Positions 50,718-58,354 of a stretch of DNA of 64,000 bases are shown piece after piece. The translations under genes were made by a program, and so were the position numbers. Every line of letters begins with the position of its first letter. Positions within the stretch are counted from its first letter, which is position 1. The stretch is from assembly GCF_000444875.1 (NCBI RefSeq), contig NC_021985.1:3853535-3917534 (forward strand), written 5' to 3'. The notes below the pieces were generated by a model, which did no database searches, was not told where the DNA came from, and saw nothing but the letters and a program-made list of their open reading frames with translations. Origin of the DNA: Streptomyces collinus Tu 365 (GTDB lineage Bacteria > Actinomycetota > Actinomycetes > Streptomycetales > Streptomycetaceae).

Positions 50718-52169
50718 TCACCCCGGCCAGACGATGGACTGGACCTCGCTGTAGGCGTGCAGGGCGTAGGAGCCCACGTCCCGGCCGACGCCGCTCATCC
50801 GGAACCCGCCGAACGGGGCCTCCATGTTGCGGCCGACCGTGTTGACGCCGACGCCGCCCGCCCGCAGCCGCCGCGCCACCCGGAAGGCCCGGGCCACGTC
50901 ACCGGACCAGACGTAGTCGATGAGCCCGTAGTCGGAGTCGTTGGCGAGGGCCACGCCCTCCTCCTCGTCGTCGAACGGGATCACCACGACCACCGGCCCG
51001 AAGATCTCCTCCCGCGCCACCCGCATGTCGTTGGTGCAGTCGGCCAGCAGCGTCGGCGCCACGAAGAACCCGCGTTCCCGCGGCGGCCGTTCACCACCCG
51101 CGACGACCACCGCGCCCTCCTTGCGGCCGAGTTCGACGTACGACTCGACGCGCGCCCGGTGCTCTGCCGAGATCACCGGCCCCACGACGGTGTCCGGCTC
51201 CCGCGGGTCGCCCACCTTCAGCCGGGACGCGTAGCCGCCCAGCAGCTCCACCAGCCGTCCGTACACGCCCCGCTGGGCCAGCACCCGGGTCGGCGCGGTG
51301 CAGATCTGGCCGCTGTAGAAGGAGAAGGTGGTGCCGATGCCGGCGACGGCCGAGCCGAGGTCGGCGTCGTCCAGGACGAGCGCGGCGCCCTTGCCGCCCA
51401 ACTCCATGAGCTGGCGTTTCATGTCCCGCCCGCAGACCTCGGCGATACGGCGGCCGACGGCCGTGGAACCGGTGAAGCTGACCATGTCGACGTCGCCGGA
51501 GGCCACCACCGCCTCCCCCACCGCGACCTCCCGCCCCGAGACGACGTTCACCACCCCGGGGGGCACCCCGGCCGCCTGGAGCGCCTCGGCCATCCGGTAG
51601 ACGGAGAGCGGGTCCTGCGGGGCGGGCTTCACCACCACCGTGTTGCCCATGGCCAGCGCCGGAGCGATCTTGCCCGCCGGGTTGGCCCACGGGTTGTTGT
51701 ACGAGGTGACGCAGGTGACCACGCCGACGGGCTGGCGCACCGCGAGCGCGCCCGTCACGCCGGCCCGGCCCATCGGCCCGGCCTCGTTGATCTGCGGGGG
51801 GACGGCCCACTCGGCGGGCTCCGTGCAGGCGTACCGTCGGAAGCGGGCCGCGGCCACCCCGACCTGCATCGCCCGGGCGGTCGCGGTCGTCGCGCCGGTC
51901 TCGGCGCGGGCGAGGTCGGCGTACGGCTCCAGGGAGCCGCGGATGATCCCGGCCGCCCTGCCCAGCACGGCCGCCCGCTCCTCCGGCCGGGTCCGCGACC
52001 ACGTCCCGAACGCCTCCCGGGCCGCCGCGCAGGCCGCCCGCGCCTGCCCCGGCGAGGCCTCCGGGGCCCAGCCGACGGTCTCCTCGGTGGCCGGGTCGGT
52101 CACCGGGTAGTGCCCGCCGTCCGGCTCGGTCCACTCGCCGCCGATGAACAGCCGCTGCCCGTCGCTCAC
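50718..52169 (-). CDS. Aldehyde dehydrogenase family protein
   Basis: 483 residues. The catalytic Cys is in SGQICTAPTR (about 280-289) and the general base Glu in MELGGKGAAL. The nucleotide-binding motif FTGSTAVGRRI and the N-anchor CVTSYNNPWAN are present. It oxidises an aldehyde to an acid with NAD(P). GTG at 52169 overlaps the stop of the amidohydrolase upstream by GTGA, and that gene is in turn preceded by an LLM enzyme, so it is the last gene of an operon headed by CTGACG operators at 55.1-55.2 kb. Confidence 0.9.
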   Translation of the reverse strand: MSDGQRLFIGGEWTEPDGGHYPVTDPATEETVGWAPEASPGQARAACAAAREAFGTWSRTRPEERAAVLGRAAGIIRGSLEPYADLARAETGATTATARAMQVGVAAARFRRYACTEPAEWAVPPQINEAGPMGRAGVTGALAVRQPVGVVTCVTSYNNPWANPAGKIAPALAMGNTVVVKPAPQDPLSVYRMAEALQAAGVPPGVVNVVSGREVAVGEAVVASGDVDMVSFTGSTAVGRRIAEVCGRDMKRQLMELGGKGAALVLDDADLGSAVAGIGTTFSFYSGQICTAPTRVLAQRGVYGRLVELLGGYASRLKVGDPREPDTVVGPVISAEHRARVESYVELGRKEGAVVVAGGERPPRERGFFVAPTLLADCTNDMRVAREEIFGPVVVVIPFDDEEEGVALANDSDYGLIDYVWSGDVARAFRVARRLRAGGVGVNTVGRNMEAPFGGFRMSGVGRDVGSYALHAYSEVQSIVWPG

Positions 52170-53896
52170 CTGGTGCTCACCGTCCTGGTGTCCCGTCCGG
52201 ACCGCAGCACCCGGCCCGGCACGGCCCCGCTCACCTCGTCGTCCCGGATCGCCTCGACGCCGTTGACCCACACGGCCCGCACGCCGAGCGCCCTGGAGTC
52301 CAGGCGCGGGCTGTCACCCGGCAGGTCGTGCACCAGGGTGGCCGGGGCAGCGTCGATCCGCTCCGGGTCGAACAGCACCAGGTCCGCATGCCAGCCCTCC
52401 CGCACCCGTCCCCGCTCGCGCAGCCCGAACAGCCGTGCCGGGTCGTCGGTCAGCATCCTGACCGCCTGCTCCAGACCGACCAGCCGGCGGCGGCGCAGGC
52501 AGTCCCCGAGGAACCGGGTGGTGTACGGCGCCCCGCACATCCGGTCCAGGTGCGCGCCGGCGTCCGAGCCGCCGAGCAGCACGTCCTCGTGGCTCCAGGT
52601 CTCCGCGCGCAGCGCCCAGGAGGCCGGGTCGTTGTCGGTGGGCATCGGCCACAGCACGGTGCGCAGGTCATCGGCGGCGCAGATCTCCACCAGGCAGGAG
52701 AACGGGTCCTGCCCGCGTTCGGCGGCGATGTCCCGCACCACCCGTCCGGTCAGCCCCCGGTTGGCCTCGCTGTAGGTGTCGCCGATGACGTAGCGCCCGA
52801 AGTCGGCGAGCCGCCGGAAGACGCCCGCCTCCTTCGAGCCGGCGCGGCGCAGCAGCTCCGCGCGGACGCCGGGGTCCCGCAGCCGGGCGATCCGCTCGGG
52901 GACCGGGAGCCCGAGGACGGGGCCCCAGCCGGGGATGAGGTTCAGGGCGCAGAAGGTGCCCAGGGACATGTTCATCGGGGTGAGGATCGGCATGGTGAGG
53001 GCGACCACCCGGCCGCCCGCCTTGCGGGCCCGCTCGCTCGCGCTGAGCTGCCGGGGCACCCGTTCCGGCACGGCCGCGTCGACGGTGAGGACGTTCCAGT
53101 TCAGGGGCCGTCCGGCGGTCGCGCTCAGCTCCACCAGGAGGTCGATCTCGGCGTCGCTGAACTGGTCGAGGCACCCGGCGACGATCGCCTCGAGCTGGGT
53201 GCCCTCGTGCTCGCCGACGGCCCGGGCGAGGGCGAGCAGTTCCGCCGGCCGCGCGTGCCGGGACGCCACCGGCTGCCCGTCCCCGTCCGAGTGGGTGCCG
53301 GACTGCGTGGTGGACAGGCCCCAGGCGCCCGCGTCCATCGCCTCGCGCAGCAGCCGCACCATCGCGTCCAGCTGCTCGCCGGTCGGCTGTCCGCCGACGG
53401 CCCGCGGTCCCATGACGTACCGGCGCAGCGCGCAGTGCCCCACCATGAACCCGGCGTTGACGGCGATCCGCCCTTCCAGGGCGTCCAGGTACTCCCCGAA
53501 GGAGTGCCAGGTCCAGGGCGCCCCCCGCTCCAGGGCCACCAGGGACATGCCCTCCACCTTGGACATCATCCGCCGGGTGTAGTCGGCGTCCCCGGGGCGG
53601 CCGGGGTTCAGCGGCGCGAGGGTGAACCCGCAGTTCCCGGCGGCGACGGTGGTCACCCCGTGGTTGAGCGAGGGGGTGGCGTACGGGTCCCAGAAGAGCT
53701 GGGCGTCGTAGTGGGTGTGCGGGTCGACGAAGCCGGGGGTGAGGACGAGTCCGGTGGCGTCCTCGGTGGTGCGGGCCTTCTCGGTGACCTTGCCGACGGC
53801 GGCGATCCGGCCGTCGCGCACGCCGACGTCGGCGGTGTACGCGGGTGCGCCGGTTCCATCGACGACCGTCGCGCCGCGGATGACGTGATCAAGCAT
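52166..53896 (-). CDS. N-acyl-D-amino-acid deacylase-like amidohydrolase
   Basis: 576 residues of the amidohydrolase-3 family. The metal-binding HxH is in VDPHTHYDAQLFWDP (about 60-74), with further ligands in GHCALRRYV, and the Asp in GGSDAGAHLDRM near residue 445. The closest known activity is deacylation of N-acyl-D-amino acids, but in a catabolic operon a different amide or lactam may be cut. ATG at 53896. It overlaps the ALDH start. Confidence 0.85.
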   Translation of the reverse strand: MLDHVIRGATVVDGTGAPAYTADVGVRDGRIAAVGKVTEKARTTEDATGLVLTPGFVDPHTHYDAQLFWDPYATPSLNHGVTTVAAGNCGFTLAPLNPGRPGDADYTRRMMSKVEGMSLVALERGAPWTWHSFGEYLDALEGRIAVNAGFMVGHCALRRYVMGPRAVGGQPTGEQLDAMVRLLREAMDAGAWGLSTTQSGTHSDGDGQPVASRHARPAELLALARAVGEHEGTQLEAIVAGCLDQFSDAEIDLLVELSATAGRPLNWNVLTVDAAVPERVPRQLSASERARKAGGRVVALTMPILTPMNMSLGTFCALNLIPGWGPVLGLPVPERIARLRDPGVRAELLRRAGSKEAGVFRRLADFGRYVIGDTYSEANRGLTGRVVRDIAAERGQDPFSCLVEICAADDLRTVLWPMPTDNDPASWALRAETWSHEDVLLGGSDAGAHLDRMCGAPYTTRFLGDCLRRRRLVGLEQAVRMLTDDPARLFGLRERGRVREGWHADLVLFDPERIDAAPATLVHDLPGDSPRLDSRALGVRAVWVNGVEAIRDDEVSGAVPGRVLRSGRDTRTVSTR

Positions 53897-53990
53897 GCGG
53901 TAACTCCTCGACGTACGTGGCGGCATGCGTACCGAGGGGCGCGGGGAACTGCGCGACCAGCCACACGCGACCCGCACCCCGCGAGGGCGC

Positions 53991-55109
53991 TCAGACGGCG
54001 GCCCGGAACCGCGAGGTCCGGTGGACGGGGTCCGTGTCGATCTTCGGGATCACGTGCTCCCCGATGAGCCGGATCGTCTGCAGCGTCGCCTCCTTCGGCA
54101 CGCCCACCGGCAGCCCGAAGCTGAGCTGGTCCGCGCCGGCCTGCTCCCACCGCTTGCACTGCCGCAGCACCTCGTCCGGGTCGCCGCAGATCAGCAGCTC
54201 CTCCTCGATGAGCAGCTCCACGAACTCCGGGGTGTACGCGGGCAGCGTCTCCGGCCACACCGGGAAGCCCTCGGGGCGCGGGAAGGTGTCGTGGTAGCGG
54301 AAGACGAGCGAGGGCAGGTAGTGCAGGCCGCCGTCGACGGCGATCTCGATGGCCTCGGCGTGGGTCGGCGCGCAGATGGCGGTCGTCGTCACCATCACGT
54401 TGTCGTTGACGAAGTCGCCGACCGGCTCCGCGTTCACGACCGCCGTCTTGTACTGCTCCAGCACCCATTCCATGTCGGAGACCTTCTGGATGCTGAAGCC
54501 CAGCACGCCGAGGCCCTTGCGGGCGGCCATCGCGTAGGAGGGCGGTGATCCGGCGGCGTACCACATCGCGGGGTGCGACTTGCCGTACGGCTTGGGGAGC
54601 ACCTTCCTCGGCGGGAGCTGCCAGTGCTTGCCGTGGAAGCCCTCGTACTCGTCCTGGAGCCACATCTTGGGGAACTCCGCGATGGTCTCCTCCCAGATCT
54701 CCTTCGTGTGGTTCATGTCGGTGATCCCGGGGAGGAAGCCGAGGATCTCGTGGCTGCCGGCGCCCCGGCCGCTGCCGAACTCGAAGCGGCCCTCGCTGAG
54801 GTGGTCGAGCATGGCGACCTTCTCGGCGACCTTCACCGGGTGGTTGACCTGGGCGAGCGGGTTGAAGATGCCCGAGCCCAGGTGGATGCGGTCGGTCGCG
54901 TGGGCCAGGTAGCCGAGGAAGACGTCGTTGGCGGACAGGTGGGAGTACTCCTCCAGGAAGTGGTGTTCGGAGGCCCAGGCGTACTTGAAGCCGGACCTGT
55001 CCGCCTGGATGACGTACTCGGTCTCCTCCATCAGCGCCTTGTGCTCGGCCAGCGGGTCGGTCTCGGCGCGCTTGCCCACGTATCCCTGTACAAAGAGCCC
55101 GAATTCCAC
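53991..55109 (-). CDS. LLM-class flavin-dependent monooxygenase
   Basis: 372 residues, TIM-barrel LLM superfamily. Recognisable are MEFGLFVQGYVGKR, WASEHHFLEEYSHLS, AEKVAMLDHLSEGRFEFGSG and the flavin phosphate-binding RGAGSHEI. It may use FMN with a partner reductase or F420H2. GTG at 55109 lies 24 bases after an operator-like CTGACGATCCGTCAG. It is first in the leftward operon with the amidohydrolase and aldehyde dehydrogenase. A ring or side-chain oxygenation is plausible; the substrate is not evident. Confidence 0.85.
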   Translation of the reverse strand: MEFGLFVQGYVGKRAETDPLAEHKALMEETEYVIQADRSGFKYAWASEHHFLEEYSHLSANDVFLGYLAHATDRIHLGSGIFNPLAQVNHPVKVAEKVAMLDHLSEGRFEFGSGRGAGSHEILGFLPGITDMNHTKEIWEETIAEFPKMWLQDEYEGFHGKHWQLPPRKVLPKPYGKSHPAMWYAAGSPPSYAMAARKGLGVLGFSIQKVSDMEWVLEQYKTAVVNAEPVGDFVNDNVMVTTTAICAPTHAEAIEIAVDGGLHYLPSLVFRYHDTFPRPEGFPVWPETLPAYTPEFVELLIEEELLICGDPDEVLRQCKRWEQAGADQLSFGLPVGVPKEATLQTIRLIGEHVIPKIDTDPVHRTSRFRAAV

Positions 55110-55132
55110 GGCGGTTCACCGTCCCAGTTTCA

Positions 55133-55147
55133 CTGACGATCCGTCAG
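55133..55147. promoter_or_regulatory. Operator-like palindrome CTGACGATCCGTCAG
   Basis: Perfect 6-3-6 palindrome, 24 bases upstream of the LLM start. It is one of six matching sites in the window. Confidence 0.7.
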
Positions 55148-55195
55148 ACAAGTGTGTCGGCCGACTGTCGCACCGGCGGCCGCGACCGTCAATAG

Positions 55196-55210
55196 CTGAC
55201 GGTCAGTCAG
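55196..55210. promoter_or_regulatory. Operator-like palindrome CTGACGGTCAGTCAG
   Basis: One mismatch in the right arm. It lies just right of the previous site and 20 bases from the stop of the neighbouring SDR gene. The two sites together may give cooperative repression of the LLM operon. Confidence 0.55.
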
Positions 55211-55229
55211 ATAAGGGCGGAGCCGGAGG

Positions 55230-56000
55230 TCAGATGACGCTGACGCCCGCCAGCCATCCCCCGTCGATCACGAACGGCTGGCCCGTGATGTACGAGGAGT
55301 CGTCCGAGGTGAGGAACAGGGCCAGCCGGGCCACCTCCTCCGGCTGCCCGACCCGGCCGAGCGGCACGAGCCCCCGGTACAGCTCGTCCAGGGCCCGGTT
55401 CATCTCCTCCGGGTCCGCGGCCGGGTCCAGCCGGGCCGGGTTGGACATGGCGGTGTCGATGGCTCCGGGGCAGATGGCGTTGACCCGGATCCGCCGGCTC
55501 GCCAGCTCCAGCGCGGCCACCCGGGTCAGCCCGAGCACCGCGTGTTTGGTCGCCGCGTACGTCCCGACGGCGGCCATGCCGGTGAGCGCCGTGTAGGAGG
55601 CGGTGTTGACGATCGTGCCCCCGTCCGCGAGCTCCGGCGCCACGGTCTTCATGCCCAGGAAGCAGCCGACCTGGTTGACCTGCACGACCTGCATGAACTC
55701 GGCCAGCGGGGTGTCCACCAGCGCGTTGAAGCGCAGGATGCCCGCGTTGTTGACCAGCCCGTCGATCCGCCCGTACGCCCGCTTGACCGCGCCGACGGCC
55801 TCCCGCCAGCCGTCCTCCGTGCCCACGTCCAGGTGGACGTAGAGGGCCCCTATCTCCTTGGCGAGCGCCTCGCCCCGGTCGTCCAGCACGTCGGCGACGG
55901 CCACCCGCGCCCCCTCCTGCCGGAAGAGCCGCGCCTCCTGCTCGCCCTGTCCGCGCGCCGCCCCGGTGACGATGACGACCCGCCCGTCCAGCTTGCCCAT
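55230..56000 (-). CDS. Short-chain dehydrogenase/reductase
   Basis: 256 residues of the classical SDR family. The nucleotide site is VTGAARGQGEQEA (TGxxxGxG), the NNAG motif is LVNNAGIL, and the catalytic Ser and Tyr-x3-Lys are in NTASYTALTG and GTYAATKHA (about 150-160). It oxidises a secondary alcohol or reduces a ketone. It is third of a leftward operon of amidohydrolase, LLM and SDR, with 9 bases to the LLM gene. The two CTGACG palindromes at 55133 and 55196 lie downstream of its stop. Confidence 0.9.
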   Translation of the reverse strand: MGKLDGRVVIVTGAARGQGEQEARLFRQEGARVAVADVLDDRGEALAKEIGALYVHLDVGTEDGWREAVGAVKRAYGRIDGLVNNAGILRFNALVDTPLAEFMQVVQVNQVGCFLGMKTVAPELADGGTIVNTASYTALTGMAAVGTYAATKHAVLGLTRVAALELASRRIRVNAICPGAIDTAMSNPARLDPAADPEEMNRALDELYRGLVPLGRVGQPEEVARLALFLTSDDSSYITGQPFVIDGGWLAGVSVI

Positions 56001-56009
56001 GTCCGCTCC

Positions 56010-56933
56010 TCAGTGAAGGCGGGGCCCGACCTCCGCCCCGAACGCCGCGATCTGGTCCAGGAGTTCGGCGCGGCCGCGGCTGCGGAACCGCACCTGGACC
56101 TGGTGCACGCCCATCGCGCGGTACGCCCGCAGCGACTCGGCGATCTCCTCCGGTGGCCCGGTGAGGGTGCGCCGCCCCACGTCCCAGCCGGCGCGGCCGA
56201 CGTACAGGGGCTCGGTGATGGCGCCGACGGTGAGCGGCGCCCCGACGCCGTGCTCCTCGCGCAGCCGCCGCAGCCGCTCGATCTGCCCGGGCAGCCGGTC
56301 CCGGGGGTCCCCCTGCGGCAGCCAGCCGTCGCCTCTCAGAGCCGCCCGGCGGACGGCGGCCGGCGAGGAGCCGCCGACCCAGATCGGGACGTGCGGCTGG
56401 GCGGGCCGGGGCCGCTGCCCGAGCCCGGCGAAGTCGTAGAACCTGCCGTGGTGCTCGGGGAACTCCTCGGGTCCCAGGGCCGCGCGCAGCGCGTCGATCG
56501 CCTCGTCGAGCACGGCACCGCGCCGCTCGAAGTCGACGCCCAGCGCCTCGAACTCCTCGCGCACGTGTCCCGCGCCCACCCCGAGGACGAGCCGCCCGCC
56601 GGAGAGGTGGTCGAGGGTGGCGTACTGCTTGGCGGTGAGCAGCGGGTGCCGCAGCCCGACCACGGCCACGTGGCTGAGCAGCCGGACCCGCTCGGTGACG
56701 GCCGCGAGGTGGGCCAGGGTGGCGACCGGGTCGTACCAGACGGTGCTCATCGCCGGGGCCAGCCGGCGCGGGACGCCCACGTGGTCGCAGGCGGCGAGGT
56801 AGTCGAACCCGGCCCGCTCCACGGCCCGCGCGATCTCCACCAGGTCGGGCGGCCCGGCGGCGGCCTCCCAGGCCTCCGTGTAGAGGGTGCTCTGCGACTG
56901 GACGGGCAGCTGGATGCCGTACGCGAGGCTCAC
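56010..56933 (-). CDS. LLM-class F420-dependent oxidoreductase
   Basis: 307 residues starting GTG 56933 (VSLAYGIQLPVQSQS). The TIM-barrel signatures TLDHLSGGRLVLGVGAGHVR and PHVPIWVGGSSPAAVR are typical of F420-binding LLM proteins (TIGR03619-like). It overlaps the amidohydrolase stop by GTGA, and is followed 9 bases later by the SDR gene. Co-translation makes it likely that the three enzymes act on one compound. Confidence 0.85.
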   Translation of the reverse strand: MSLAYGIQLPVQSQSTLYTEAWEAAAGPPDLVEIARAVERAGFDYLAACDHVGVPRRLAPAMSTVWYDPVATLAHLAAVTERVRLLSHVAVVGLRHPLLTAKQYATLDHLSGGRLVLGVGAGHVREEFEALGVDFERRGAVLDEAIDALRAALGPEEFPEHHGRFYDFAGLGQRPRPAQPHVPIWVGGSSPAAVRRAALRGDGWLPQGDPRDRLPGQIERLRRLREEHGVGAPLTVGAITEPLYVGRAGWDVGRRTLTGPPEEIAESLRAYRAMGVHQVQVRFRSRGRAELLDQIAAFGAEVGPRLH

Positions 56934-58165
56934 CGGGCACCCGGCCACAGCCCGTCCGGGGTGAGCCCCAGCAGGTCGATGGCGTTGCCCCGCACGATCC
57001 GCTCGACCACGTCCGGGGGCAGGTGCCCCATCTGCGCCTCGCCCACCTCGCGGGACTTGGGCCAGGTGGAGTCCGAGTGGGGGTAGTCGGTCTCGTAGAG
57101 CACGTTGCCGACCCCGATGGCGTCCAGGTTGCGCAGCCCGAAGGCGTCGTCGAAGAAGCAGCCGTACACGTGCCCGGCGAACAGCTCGGACGGCGGCCGG
57201 CGCACCTTGTCGGCGACCCCGCCCCAGCCCCGGTTCTCCTCCCAGACGACGTCCGCGCGCTCCAGGATGTACGGGATCCACCCGATCTGCCCCTCGGCGT
57301 ACATGACCCGCAGGCCGGGGAAGCGCTCGAACTTGCCGCTCATCAGCCAGTCGACCATCGAGAAGCAGCAGTTGGCGAAGGTGATCGTGGAGCCGACGGC
57401 GGGCGGGGCGTCCGCCGAGGTGGAGGGCATCCGGCTGCTGGAGCCGATGTGCATGGCGACGACGGTGCCGGTCTCGTCGCAGGCGGCGAGGAACGGGTCC
57501 CAGGCGTCGGTGTGCACGGACGGCAGGCCCAGATGCGGGGGTATCTCGGAGAAGGCGACGGCCCGGACCCCGCGCTCGGCGTTGCGCCGGACCTCGGCCG
57601 CGGCCAGTTCGGCGTCCCACAGCGGGATGAGGGTGAGCGGTATCAGCCGTCCGCGCGCCGACGGCCCACACCATTCCTCCACCATCCAGTCGTTGTAGGC
57701 ACGGACGCAGAGCAGGGCCAGCTCCTTGTCCCGGGCCTCGGTGAACGTCTGGCCGCAGAAACGGGGGAAGGTGGGGAAACAGAGCGCGGACTGCACGTGG
57801 TTGACGTCCATGTCGGCGAGCCGGTGCGGCACGTCGTGGGAGCCGGCGCGCATCTGCTCGTAGGTGATGACCTCCAGCCTGATCTCGTCCCGGTCGTACC
57901 CCACGGCGGTGTCGAGCCGGGTCAGCGGCCGGTGCAGGTCCTCGTACACCCACCAGTCGCCCACGGGCCCCTCGCGGCCGCCCGGCTCGCCCATGACCGG
58001 CGCGAACCGCCCGCCGAGGAAGGTCATCTCCTTCAGCGGGGCGCGGACCACGCGTGGCCCGGTGTCCAGGTACTTCTTCGGCAGCCGGTCCTGCCAGACG
58101 TGCGCGGGCTCCACCGTGTGGTCGTCGACGGAGATGATCCGGGGGAATGCGCTCGGGGCGTCCAT
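56930..58165 (-). CDS. Amidohydrolase-2 family (TIM-barrel) hydrolase or decarboxylase
   Basis: 411 residues of the amidohydrolase-related family (ACMSD-like). The N-terminal VDDHTVEPAHVWQDRLPKKY and the C-terminal LYETDYPHSDSTWP with the catalytic Asp are clear, and AMHIGSSSRMPS carries the middle His. Relatives cleave or decarboxylate ring-opened acids, often in hydrocarbon or terpenoid pathways. ATG at 58165 lies 22 bases after the operator CTGACGGTCCGTCAG, so it is the first gene of its operon and directly under the proposed repressor. Confidence 0.85.
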   Translation of the reverse strand: MDAPSAFPRIISVDDHTVEPAHVWQDRLPKKYLDTGPRVVRAPLKEMTFLGGRFAPVMGEPGGREGPVGDWWVYEDLHRPLTRLDTAVGYDRDEIRLEVITYEQMRAGSHDVPHRLADMDVNHVQSALCFPTFPRFCGQTFTEARDKELALLCVRAYNDWMVEEWCGPSARGRLIPLTLIPLWDAELAAAEVRRNAERGVRAVAFSEIPPHLGLPSVHTDAWDPFLAACDETGTVVAMHIGSSSRMPSTSADAPPAVGSTITFANCCFSMVDWLMSGKFERFPGLRVMYAEGQIGWIPYILERADVVWEENRGWGGVADKVRRPPSELFAGHVYGCFFDDAFGLRNLDAIGVGNVLYETDYPHSDSTWPKSREVGEAQMGHLPPDVVERIVRGNAIDLLGLTPDGLWPGAR

Positions 58166-58186
58166 GGCGTTCACGGTAGCGCCGAT

Positions 58187-58201
58187 CTGACGGTCCGTCA
58201 G
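58187..58201. promoter_or_regulatory. Operator-like palindrome CTGACGGTCCGTCAG
   Basis: Perfect arms CTGACG/CGTCAG. It lies 22 bases upstream of the amidohydrolase start and on the edge of the afsR promoter region. It is not likely to control afsR, whose start is 154 bases away. Confidence 0.7.
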
Positions 58202-58354
58202 CCAGCGATGCCGGCCGACTCTGTGCGAAGACCGTGTGAGCACCTTGTGAACCCGGGAGGCGCCGGCTGTGACGGGCGTCTCCCACGGCTGACGCAACCG
58301 GCCTGAACAAGGCAAACTGACGGAGTGTTTCGTGATGCCTAGGGGGGCGAACGC

